A stretch of 6,713 bases of DNA from Actinomycetes bacterium. Lineage in GTDB: Bacteria; Actinomycetota; Actinomycetes; Mycobacteriales; Mycobacteriaceae. The translations under genes were made by a program, and so were the position numbers. Location of the stretch: contig JAEWRC010000148.1 in assembly GCA_023460175.1 (NCBI GenBank), positions 1-6,713 on the forward strand. The letters run 5' to 3'. Of this stretch, positions 1 to 5,256 are shown in pieces; within the stretch, counting starts at the first letter, position 1, and every line of letters begins with the position of its first letter. The notes beneath the pieces are model-generated. The model searched no databases, had not been told where the DNA came from, and saw only the letters and a list, made by a program, of their open reading frames with translations.

Positions 1-1440
1 GTCCTGGCCGGCGGCCTGGTGGCGGCCGGCGTCCGGCTGTACCGCCGCCCGGGCGGGCAGGTCGGCGCGATCGCGTTGGCCGCCACCGGCATCGCGGCGG
101 CCTACATGGACGTCGTCGCCGTCACCACCATCTACGGCTGGCTGCCCGGCGCCGCCGGGCTGGCGCTCGCGGCGTTGATCGGGGGAGCCGGGCTGACGCT
201 GGCCCGGCGCTGGGATTCGCAGCAACTCGGGTTGCTGGTCCTGGTCCCGCTGACCATCCTGGCCCCGATCGTCGCCGATGGGATCACGCTGCTGCTGATC
301 GGGTTCATGATCGCGTTGTCGGCGGCGACGCTGCCGGTGCAACTCGGCAAGGACTGGGTGTGGATGCACGCGGCGCGCACCGCCGCGGTGACGCTGCCGC
401 TGCTGGCCGCGTTGTTCATTGCCGCGGTCGCCGGCGAACTCGGCTCCGGCGACGACGTGTGGCTGCTGGGTGGGGCCTGTGCGATCGCGGCCCTGCTGGC
501 CGTGCTCGGTGCGCTGCTGTTGCTGCCGCACACGAGTTACCCAGCGGCGACCGCGCTGCTGACCGTGGCCGGCGCGCTGCCGGCGCTGGCGGCGGCCACC
601 GCGGTACCGCGCATTCTCGGGGTGCTCATCGCCGGCGCGCTCGCCGCGGCCCTGCTGGCGATCGTCGCGATGCCCCGCCGGCTGCCGGGCGTCGAGGGCG
701 CGGTGGTCGCGATCTGGTCGGCGCTGTCGGCGGTCTCGGCCCTGATCGCCGTGACCGTGGCTTTCGCCGGGTACATCGAGGGACCGGTGCTGCTCGGGCT
801 CTCGCTGATGGTGGGCGTCGCGGGCCGTCGCAGCGGCGTCGCCCGGTGGGTCGCGGCCGGCTTCGCCGTGCCGGGTGCCATGTTGTACGTCGCGTTCGCC
901 CCGCCGGAGACGCTACTGGCGGCGACCGACCTGGGCACCGCGGTCGCGGTGTCGACGTTGATCTCCAGCGTGCTGACCATCGCCGTCGCCCTGGTGTTGG
1001 CCTGGACCTGGGCCGGCCGCGGCCCACTCGATGACGACGAGACCCGTCTCATCTGGGGTGCCGCCGCGTTCGTCGCGCTGTACGCGGTCACCATGTTCAC
1101 CGTCACCGCCGGGGTGCTGGTCGCCGGCGAGGGTGGCTTTCTGGCCGGTCACATGGTCGCCACCATCTGCTGGATCGGCGCCGCGGCCGCACTGTTCGTC
1201 CTGGCCCGCCGACTCTCGGGCGGGGAGGCGCGCACCGCGCCCCTGCTCGGCGGGTTGGCGCTGACGGCGGCGGCCACGGCCAAGCTGTTCCTGTTCGACC
1301 TCGGCACCCTCGACGGCATGTTCCGGGTCGCGGTCTTCATGGTCGTCGGCCTGGCCCTGTTGGCGATGGGGGCCAATTACGCGCGCAGTCTGGCCGCGAC
1401 CGAAGAAAAGGCGCCGAATTCGGACGAAATCATGAAATAA
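1..1440 (+). CDS. DUF2339-type polytopic membrane protein, C-terminal part (5' end outside window)
   Basis: The frame is open from the first base to TAA at 1438-1440, giving 479 residues, so the N-terminus lies upstream. An in-frame GTG at 19 is probably internal. The protein is almost entirely hydrophobic, with about 15 closely spaced Ala/Leu/Val/Gly-rich segments and very short polar loops. The end is the most recognisable part: a KLFLFDLG-x-LDGMFR motif (about 1279-1326) before a last membrane helix is typical, as I recall it, of bacterial DUF2339 predicted membrane proteins. A short charged tail (ATEEKAPNSDE) follows. No catalytic motif is visible and the family's biochemical role is not established, so only an integral membrane protein is claimed. 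No terminator-like hairpin follows the stop, so some read-through towards dps is possible. An iron-box-like motif starts inside its stop codon. Confidence 0.75.
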   Translation, partial: VLAGGLVAAGVRLYRRPGGQVGAIALAATGIAAAYMDVVAVTTIYGWLPGAAGLALAALIGGAGLTLARRWDSQQLGLLVLVPLTILAPIVADGITLLLIGFMIALSAATLPVQLGKDWVWMHAARTAAVTLPLLAALFIAAVAGELGSGDDVWLLGGACAIAALLAVLGALLLLPHTSYPAATALLTVAGALPALAAATAVPRILGVLIAGALAAALLAIVAMPRRLPGVEGAVVAIWSALSAVSALIAVTVAFAGYIEGPVLLGLSLMVGVAGRRSGVARWVAAGFAVPGAMLYVAFAPPETLLAATDLGTAVAVSTLISSVLTIAVALVLAWTWAGRGPLDDDETRLIWGAAAFVALYAVTMFTVTAGVLVAGEGGFLAGHMVATICWIGAAAALFVLARRLSGGEARTAPLLGGLALTAAATAKLFLFDLGTLDGMFRVAVFMVVGLALLAMGANYARSLAATEEKAPNSDEIMK

Positions 1441-1457
1441 AGGAAAGGCTAAATTAA
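1439..1457. promoter_or_regulatory. Candidate IdeR iron box 1 upstream of dps
   Basis: The 19-mer AAAGGAAAGGCTAAATTAA matches 15 of 19 positions of the degenerate mycobacterial iron box TWAGGTWAGSCTWACCTWA. The central AGGCTAA is intact and one CC pair is lost. It overlaps the stop codon of the upstream gene and is followed by a second box 21 bp on. Prediction by eye only; the region is AT-rich, which inflates chance matches. Confidence 0.35.
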
Positions 1458-1459
1458 AC

Positions 1460-1478
1460 GAAGGGTTGCCTTACCTAT
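1460..1478. promoter_or_regulatory. Candidate IdeR iron box 2 upstream of dps
   Basis: The 19-mer GAAGGGTTGCCTTACCTAT matches 15 of 19 positions of TWAGGTWAGSCTWACCTWA, with a nearly complete right half (GCCTTACCTA). It begins exactly 21 bp (two helical turns) after the first candidate and lies just upstream of the putative -35 elements. That is a position suited to activation, as known for IdeR at the M. tuberculosis ferritin gene bfrB, rather than repression. Binding is not shown. Confidence 0.4.
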
Positions 1479-1497
1479 CGTGATGAAGGCTACAGGC

Positions 1498-1523
1498 CGT
1501 TTCGGAATTACCTCGCCGGGTTA
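1498..1523 (+). promoter_or_regulatory. SigF-like promoter for dps
   Basis: GTTT at 1499-1502, a 15-bp spacer, then GGGTTA at 1518-1523. This fits the mycobacterial SigF pattern GTTT-N15-17-GGGTA with one mismatch in the -10. SigF and SigH control has been reported for the M. smegmatis dps system, which makes a stress-sigma promoter reasonable here. It would give a leader of about 130 nt. Confidence 0.4.
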
Positions 1524-1529
1524 CCCGTT
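1504..1529 (+). promoter_or_regulatory. SigH/SigE-like ECF promoter for dps
   Basis: GGAAT at 1504-1508 and CGTT at 1526-1529 are 17 bp apart, resembling the SigH-type GGAAY-N16-20-GTT arrangement. It is interleaved with the SigF-like promoter, so the two holoenzymes could not bind together. The motifs are short, so chance occurrence is a real possibility. Confidence 0.3.
1517..1527. repeat. Short inverted repeat over the putative SigF -10
   Basis: CGGGT-T-ACCCG is a perfect 5+1+5 palindrome. It covers the putative SigF -10 and touches the SigH-like -10. It could be a small operator; with a single unpaired base it cannot form a simple hairpin without opening pairs. It may also be incidental. 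Confidence 0.3.
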
Positions 1530-1604
1530 GTAAATGATTGACGTGGTAAAACGGGTCCAGCCCAGGTGGAAGGCATAACAGAGAGACTTCTGGACACTTT
1601 CCCC

Positions 1605-1610
1605 TAGACT
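1605..1610 (+). promoter_or_regulatory. Possible housekeeping -10 for dps
   Basis: TAGACT fits the mycobacterial SigA -10 pattern TANNNT and would give a leader of roughly 44 nt. No -35 is seen at 17-18 bp; the TGGACA at 1591-1596 is only 8 bp away. Low confidence. Confidence 0.2.
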
Positions 1611-1644
1611 CGAAATATCGCCAAATTCATCCGCGCAACGGAAA

Positions 1645-1650
1645 AGGGAG
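1645..1650 (+). promoter_or_regulatory. Shine-Dalgarno of dps
   Basis: AGGGAG lies 10 nt upstream of the ATG at 1661 in a purine-rich, unstructured stretch. It fixes the dps start and contrasts with the three other genes whose starts are seen here, which have no clear SD. Confidence 0.65.
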
Positions 1651-1660
1651 AAAACGAGAA

Positions 1661-2167
1661 ATGAGTGCGGTAGCAACCATTAACAACAAGCGGCGCGACG
1701 CCAGCGAGATTGTCGGATTCGCCCCGTCCGAGAAGTTTATCGAGAACCTGCAGCGCGTGCTCGTCGACGTGATCGAACTGCAGTTGCAGGGCAAGCAGGC
1801 GCACTGGAACGTCGTCGGAAGCAACTTCCGCGACCTGCACCTCCAGCTCGACGAACTCGTCGACTTCGCCCGGATCGGCAGCGACACCATCGCCGAGCGG
1901 ATGCGGGCGCTGTGGGCGGTCCCGGACGGCCGCACCGATACCGTGGCCGCGACCACCTCCTTGCCGGAGTTCCCGCCGCATGAGCAGAACACCGCGGAAG
2001 TGGTGGACCTGATCACGACCTCGATCCAGGCCACCGTGGACACCATGCGTGCCGTCCACGACGCCATCGACGCCGAGGATCCCACCACGGCCGACATCCT
2101 GCACGGCCAGATCGAGGGCCTCGAGAAGCTGGCCTGGCTGATCAAGTCGGAGAACCGGAAGGTCTAA
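1661..2167 (+). CDS. dps: Dps-family DNA-binding ferritin-like protein (Dps2 type)
   Basis: Encodes a 168-residue starvation/oxidative-stress protein. The family forms hollow dodecamers that oxidise Fe(II), preferably with H2O2, and store the iron, protecting cytoplasmic DNA. The ferroxidase ligands are complete with canonical spacing: H48 (in AHWN), H60 and D64 (LHLQLD) from one subunit, D75 and E79 (SDTIAER) from the two-fold partner. The core, ending in SENRKV, closely resembles remembered M. smegmatis Dps2 rather than Dps1, because the long Lys-rich C-terminal tail of Dps1 is absent. The N-terminal extension of about 22 residues carries K10, R11 and R12 and may take the DNA-contact or assembly role; this is inference. 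The ATG is fixed by AGGGAG 10 nt upstream. The 3' end overlaps the convergent cyclase gene by 26 bp and a strong hairpin follows. Regulation by iron (IdeR) and stress sigma factors is suggested by the upstream region. Confidence 0.95.
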   Translation: MSAVATINNKRRDASEIVGFAPSEKFIENLQRVLVDVIELQLQGKQAHWNVVGSNFRDLHLQLDELVDFARIGSDTIAERMRALWAVPDGRTDTVAATTSLPEFPPHEQNTAEVVDLITTSIQATVDTMRAVHDAIDAEDPTTADILHGQIEGLEKLAWLIKSENRKV

Positions 2168-3509
2168 CGCGCCCGCGAGGATTCGACCCGCCCAGTCCCG
2201 GACTGGGCGGGTCGATCGCTGTTCGGGGTCGATCGCTGTTTGGGGTCGATGCGACGGAGCGGCCCAGCAGATACCAGGTGTGCATCAGCCCCTTGCCCTT
2301 GATGTCGACCTCGCCGCGCTCCTCGAAGAGGAACTCGTCGCGCAGTCGGCGATAGACCGCATCGGGCACCTGGATCCGCCCCTCCTGGTCGGTGGACTCC
2401 ATCCGGGAGGCCACATTGACCGCGTCGCCCCAGACGTCGTAGAAGAATCGGCGCTCACCCACCACGCCGGCGACCACCGGTCCGGCGGCCATCCCGATCC
2501 GGATCGGCACCGGCCGGCCCGCGGGGTCGCGCAGGTCGGCGACCACGGCCGCCATGTCCAGGGCCAGCTTCGCCAGCGCCGGCAGGTGGTCGGCGCGCGG
2601 CTCCGGCACCCCGCTGACCACCATGTAGGAATCCCCGGTGGTCTTGATCTTCTCCAGGCCGTGCCGGTCCACCAGCCGGTCGAACTCCGTGTAGAGACCG
2701 TCGAGGAAGCGCACCAGTTCGGTCGGGGCGGTCTCGCTGGCGCGACGGGTGAACCCGGCGATGTCGGCGAACAGGATCGACGCGTCGTCATAGGAGTCGG
2801 CGATCATGTCGTGGCCGGGATCCTTGAGCCGCTCGGCGATGCTCGCCGGCAGGATGTTGGCCAACAGCTTCTCCGAGCGTTCGTACTCCAACTCCATTGC
2901 CGCCTCGGCACGGCGGATCTCCCGCAGCGCGTACCAGACCGTGGCCACCGCCATCAGCGATGCCGACGCGACCGAGACGACGAAGCCCACCCGGATACTC
3001 CAATCCGGTTGCACGCCAGTGTCATCGGGAATGTTCAGTTCCAAAACGGTGGCCAGGACGACCCCGAGCGCGGCCAGGGCGCCGGCCAGCACGATGCGCT
3101 CGATGCCGAGTACCAAGACCAGGATCGAGGCGGCCACCAGGAAGTAGAACTGCAGTCCCGATCCCGTCCCGATGGTCCAAGCCTGGACGAACACCGAGGT
3201 GTAGGCGACCACGATGAAGCACAGCGCCGCCAACAGGTCGGACACCTTCCCGAGCAGGGGGATGACCAGGAACAACACGGCCGAGACGATGTTGACGATC
3301 GCCACCTGCAGGGCGCCGAACCCGCCGACCAGCCCCCAGATCCCGAAGCCCGCGCTGACCAGGGCCGCGATCAGTGCGGCGACCTCGAGCACCCGGATCT
3401 GTCTCGACGTCCGGGCCACATAGTGCTCGTTGCGCACCGACAGACACGGGTTCTCCCACGGCAACCGGCCGTTGGCCGGTACCGCCGCCGAGGACCGCCG
3501 TTTCGGCAC
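2142..3509 (-). CDS. cya: Membrane class III adenylyl cyclase (Rv1625c/Cya homologue)
   Basis: Encodes a 455-residue protein that should make cAMP from ATP as a homodimer at the inner membrane. After a basic N-terminus come six hydrophobic helices (about residues 39-62, 66-87, 90-111, 117-135, 138-158, 172-195), then a signalling helix (ALREIRRAEAAMELEYERSE) and the class III catalytic domain (about 235-415). All catalytic residues are present: metal-binding D249 (FADI) and D293 (TTGD), adenine-specifying K289 and D358 (FFYDVWGD), N365 and transition-state R369 (NVASR). The K/D pair predicts ATP rather than GTP as substrate. Layout and sequence match M. tuberculosis Rv1625c, an active cyclase linked to control of cholesterol use. 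The GTG start is supported by a -10-like TACGCT six bases upstream and lies 28 bp after the tetR-family gene, suggesting an operon with an optional own promoter. Odd: the last 38 residues (418-455, Pro/Ser/Arg-rich) are encoded by a tandem repeat, a terminator hairpin and the 3' end of dps. Confidence 0.95.
   Translation of the reverse strand: MPKRRSSAAVPANGRLPWENPCLSVRNEHYVARTSRQIRVLEVAALIAALVSAGFGIWGLVGGFGALQVAIVNIVSAVLFLVIPLLGKVSDLLAALCFIVVAYTSVFVQAWTIGTGSGLQFYFLVAASILVLVLGIERIVLAGALAALGVVLATVLELNIPDDTGVQPDWSIRVGFVVSVASASLMAVATVWYALREIRRAEAAMELEYERSEKLLANILPASIAERLKDPGHDMIADSYDDASILFADIAGFTRRASETAPTELVRFLDGLYTEFDRLVDRHGLEKIKTTGDSYMVVSGVPEPRADHLPALAKLALDMAAVVADLRDPAGRPVPIRIGMAAGPVVAGVVGERRFFYDVWGDAVNVASRMESTDQEGRIQVPDAVYRRLRDEFLFEERGEVDIKGKGLMHTWYLLGRSVASTPNSDRPRTAIDPPSPGLGGSNPRGRVRPSGSPT
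2183..2215. terminator. Strong bidirectional hairpin between dps and the cyclase gene
   Basis: A perfect 15-bp GC-rich stem (2183-2197 pairing with 2201-2215) with a 3-nt CCG loop begins 15 bp after the dps stop. No U-tract follows on either strand, as is common for mycobacterial terminators. For dps it is in the right place to end transcription or protect the mRNA 3' end. For the cyclase it lies inside the coding sequence, about 40 bp before the stop. Confidence 0.7.
2209..2250. repeat. 17-bp tandem repeat, about 2.5 copies
   Basis: GGGTCGATCGCTGTTCG (2209-2225) is followed by a copy with one C-to-T change (2226-2242) and an 8-bp partial copy (2243-2250). The first copy shares GGGTCGA with the right arm of the neighbouring hairpin. 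It lies in the 3' end of the cyclase gene. Because 17 is not a multiple of three, gain or loss of a copy would change the reading frame of the cyclase C-terminus. Confidence 0.85.
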
Positions 3510-3515
3510 CTTCGC

Positions 3516-3521
3516 AGCGTA
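3516..3521 (-). promoter_or_regulatory. Possible leaderless-type -10 for the cyclase gene
   Basis: On the minus strand TACGCT (TANNNT) is followed by six bases and then the GTG start at 3509, the spacing expected if transcription starts at the first base of the start codon. No convincing -35 or Shine-Dalgarno is seen. It sits in the 28-bp gap after the tetR-family gene, so it could supply cyclase independently of that gene. Confidence 0.35.
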
Positions 3522-3537
3522 GCCCCGATGCGCCGAC

Positions 3538-4140
3538 TCAGGAGGTCAGCAGCACAAATCGGACGGCGTGATCGACCACCGCGTCCAGATCGGCACCCAG
3601 CGCGCCGGAAAGCCACTGCTGCGCCAGTTCCGCCATCGCGCCGGTGAACATCGCGGCCGCGACCAGAGTCGCGGTGCTGTCATCGCCCGGATGCGCGTGC
3701 TCACGCTGGCTGCGCACCATCTGCTGCAGGGTTTCCTGGGCGATCTGGCGTCGCGCGGTGAGCACCGGGTTGGCCCGCGCCTCGGTGAACAGCACCCGAC
3801 CGCGGCGCGGATCTGCCGAGCTGAAGCCCAGCACGGCGCGGACCCCGGCACGCATCCGGTCCACGTCGGTGCCGCCGACGGCGTCGATGGCCGCCTGCAC
3901 GCCGGCGTTCATCTCGTCGGCGACCTCGTCGTAGACCGCACCCAGCAGTTCGTCGGTGTCGCCGAAGCTCTCGTAGAAGTAACGGGTGTTCAACGCGGAT
4001 TCGCGGCACACCGAACGCACGGACACCGCGACCTCGCCGCCCTCGCCGAACAACGCGAACGCCGCATTGATCAGTAGCGCACGGCGCTCGATGCGGCGGT
4101 CGGTCAGCGGGACACCCGCCCACCTGGTGGGGCTGGACAC
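3538..4140 (-). CDS. TetR/AcrR-family transcriptional regulator
   Basis: Encodes a 200-residue one-domain regulator of typical TetR length. The N-terminal DNA-binding domain covers about residues 15-65: RRALLINAAFALFGEGG (helix 1), then a helix-turn-helix (VSVRSVCRESALNTRYFYESF, in segments) with the family's YFYxSFGDxDELLxAVYD boundary. The C-terminal two thirds are helical and divergent, as expected for the ligand-binding and dimerisation domain; the ligand cannot be predicted. The GTG at 4140 is chosen because TAGGCT lies six bases upstream, a leaderless-type arrangement, and there is no SD. It is divergent from the MpaB-like gene across 63 bp that contain an imperfect palindrome, the usual layout for a TetR repressor controlling its neighbour and itself. 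The cyclase gene follows 28 bp downstream on the same strand and may be co-transcribed. Confidence 0.92.
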   Translation of the reverse strand: MSSPTRWAGVPLTDRRIERRALLINAAFALFGEGGEVAVSVRSVCRESALNTRYFYESFGDTDELLGAVYDEVADEMNAGVQAAIDAVGGTDVDRMRAGVRAVLGFSSADPRRGRVLFTEARANPVLTARRQIAQETLQQMVRSQREHAHPGDDSTATLVAAAMFTGAMAELAQQWLSGALGADLDAVVDHAVRFVLLTS

Positions 4141-4146
4141 GGGGTC

Positions 4147-4152
4147 AGCCTA
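4147..4152 (-). promoter_or_regulatory. Leaderless-type -10 for the tetR-family gene
   Basis: The minus strand reads TAGGCT, then GACCCC, then the GTG at 4140. The -10 therefore ends six bases before the start codon, predicting a transcript that begins with GTG. No clear -35 is present (17 bp upstream reads GTGTGT). Confidence 0.5.
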
Positions 4153-4164
4153 GTGCCAACCAAC

Positions 4165-4186
4165 TCTGGACACACCCGTATCCAGA
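4165..4186. promoter_or_regulatory. Candidate TetR operator, imperfect 22-bp palindrome
   Basis: The half-sites are TCTGGACACAC (4165-4175) and CCGTATCCAGA (4176-4186); 8 of 11 symmetric positions pair, including the outer six (TCTGGA/TCCAGA). It sits between the two divergent -10 elements and covers the -35 of the MpaB-like gene, so a bound dimer would block that promoter and lie just upstream of the regulator's -10. Length and symmetry fit a TetR-family site. Assignment to this regulator rests on position. Confidence 0.5.
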
Positions 4187-4196
4187 TCGCTAGGGT
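4167..4196 (+). promoter_or_regulatory. SigA-like leaderless promoter for the MpaB-like gene
   Basis: TGGACA (4167-4172, 5 of 6 to TTGACA), an 18-bp spacer and TAGGGT (4191-4196, TANNNT) are followed by 7 bp and the ATG at 4204. Transcription would start at or next to the A of ATG. GGGTGAG at 4193-4199 could also be read as a weak SD if a more upstream start site were used. Confidence 0.5.
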
Positions 4197-4203
4197 GAGA
4201 CGC

Positions 4204-5223
4204 ATGCAACTCCCGCATCAGCTGCTGCAGTCCAAGATCGCCGGGTTCTACGACGACGAGATCCGGAGTCGATACTTCCGTGGGCTGGAGTTCGCCGGCC
4301 CGGAGGGGGATCCGGGCTGGTTCGGGCCCGGCAGCGCGGTCTGGCACGTCCACTCGCACATGCCGGCCCTGGTTTTCGGGCTGCAGTGCGCGGCCTACAT
4401 CGAGCGCTTCGACCCCAGCATCTTCTGGATGGGCGTGCACCATTCGCGACTCGTGGACCGCCCCGAGGACGACCTGTTCGACCTTCGGATCAACCCCGAG
4501 GGCGCGGCGGTGCGCCTGGCGCATTCGGTGTCCTTCTTCATCGGCACCGCCTACGGGTCGACGGAGACCGCGCAGCGGTTGGCCAACACCGTGCGCGCCA
4601 TGCACCACACCGTCAAAGGGGTGCGCCCGGACGGGCTGCCCTATGACGCCGACGATCCCGAGTGGCTGCGCTGGAACTACGCGACCGTGGTGTGGGGGAT
4701 CGCCACGGCGCACGAGTACTATCACCCGAACCCGTTGCGGGGCAAGAAGATCGACCGGTACTACCGCGAGTTCGTCAAGGTCGGCCACGCGCTCGGCGGC
4801 ACGGACCTGCCCGAGACCAAGGCCGAGACCCTCGAGTGCCTGCACTCCTACCTGCCCAAGCTGGCCATCACCTACGGGACCGCCGCCGCGACCGGGCTGA
4901 ACCTGGCCGACGCCAAATACCCCGGCCCGCCCGGCGGCGAGTTCATCGACTGGGCGATCCGCGACACGCTGCCCAGCTGGGCCGCGGCCATGGTGATGTA
5001 CAAACGGCCCAACCCGATCGAGCGCGCGATGCGCCAGGCGTCGGTGTGGGGTGTCATCAACGGGCTGCACCTGGCCATGGGCCCGCTGCCCGAGTTCCGG
5101 CAGGCCCAGAAGCGGGTCGCCAAGGGGATCGTCGGCGAGCCCACCTCGCCGGAGTACGTCCCCGGCTCCGATCCCGAGCGCAGCCGGGCCACGATCGAGG
5201 AACTCGCCGACCAGCTGGTGTGA
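4204..5223 (+). CDS. MpaB/DUF2236-family oxygenase-like protein
   Basis: Encodes a 339-residue soluble protein with no signal peptide. Family features in order: GPGSAVWHVHSH (residues 41-52, the conserved GPGS-x-x-W start of the domain), WMGVHHSR (75-82), a run like SFFIGTAYGS (110-119), RAMHHTVKG (131-139, the family's H-x-x-V-x-G motif with H134), then YDADDPEWLRWNYA (147-160). DUF2236 includes mulberry-type MpaB and is related to latex-clearing oxygenase Lcp, which binds heme b and cleaves C=C bonds. H134 is a candidate heme or metal ligand, but heme binding and substrate are not shown here. The ATG at 4204 is preferred over in-frame GTGs at 4153 and 4195, because an extension from 4153 would translate the operator and promoter. 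It is divergent from the tetR-family gene, which probably represses it. It converges with the hydrolase gene 7 bp downstream, where a hairpin lies. Several actinobacteria carry paralogues near lipid genes, so a hydrophobic substrate is possible. Confidence 0.85.
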   Translation: MQLPHQLLQSKIAGFYDDEIRSRYFRGLEFAGPEGDPGWFGPGSAVWHVHSHMPALVFGLQCAAYIERFDPSIFWMGVHHSRLVDRPEDDLFDLRINPEGAAVRLAHSVSFFIGTAYGSTETAQRLANTVRAMHHTVKGVRPDGLPYDADDPEWLRWNYATVVWGIATAHEYYHPNPLRGKKIDRYYREFVKVGHALGGTDLPETKAETLECLHSYLPKLAITYGTAAATGLNLADAKYPGPPGGEFIDWAIRDTLPSWAAAMVMYKRPNPIERAMRQASVWGVINGLHLAMGPLPEFRQAQKRVAKGIVGEPTSPEYVPGSDPERSRATIEELADQLV

Positions 5224-5230
5224 CCCGAGC

Positions 5231-5256
5231 TCACCGGCGGACCTGGGTCCCGGTGA
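5231..5256. terminator. Hairpin at the convergent mpaB-like/hydrolase ends
   Basis: TCACCG (5231-5236) pairs with CGGTGA (5251-5256). After a two-base bulge, GGAC (5239-5242) pairs with GTCC (5247-5250) around a CTGG loop. It starts 7 bp after the stop of the MpaB-like gene and includes the stop codon of the opposing hydrolase gene. There is no U-tract. A plausible end point for the plus-strand transcript. Confidence 0.45.

Noticed and set aside
360..1034. Alternative frames inside the DUF2339 gene on both strands
   Set aside because: Arg/Gly/Ala-rich out-of-frame translations; the membrane-protein frame is continuous and ends in a recognisable family motif.
1591..1610. TGGACA and TAGACT as a paired SigA promoter for dps
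   Set aside because: The spacer is only 8 bp, far below the 16-19 bp needed; only the -10 alone is kept as a weak candidate.
1604..2145. Two minus-strand open frames opposite dps
   Set aside because: Both are shadows of a well conserved dps and show no domain or start signals.
2209..2250. Short tandem repeat considered as a CRISPR or iteron array
   Set aside because: There are no spacers, only 2.5 directly abutting 17-bp units, and the repeat lies within a coding 3' end with no replication or cas genes nearby.
2280..3647. Very long plus-strand open frame across the cyclase gene
   Set aside because: It is the antisense shadow of a GC-rich gene. Its composition (His/Arg/Asp/Gln/Gly-rich, no domain) is typical of complementary-strand frames, while the minus strand encodes an intact catalytic domain.
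4153..4203. N-terminal extension of the MpaB-like protein from GTG 4153
   Set aside because: The extra 17 codons would cover the -35, -10 and palindrome. The encoded residues are not family-like, and ATG 4204 has a -10 at leaderless spacing.
4150..5070. Long minus-strand open frame opposite the MpaB-like gene
   Set aside because: Low-complexity Arg/Gly/Val/His-rich product with no motif. The plus frame carries the conserved DUF2236 motifs and its own promoter.
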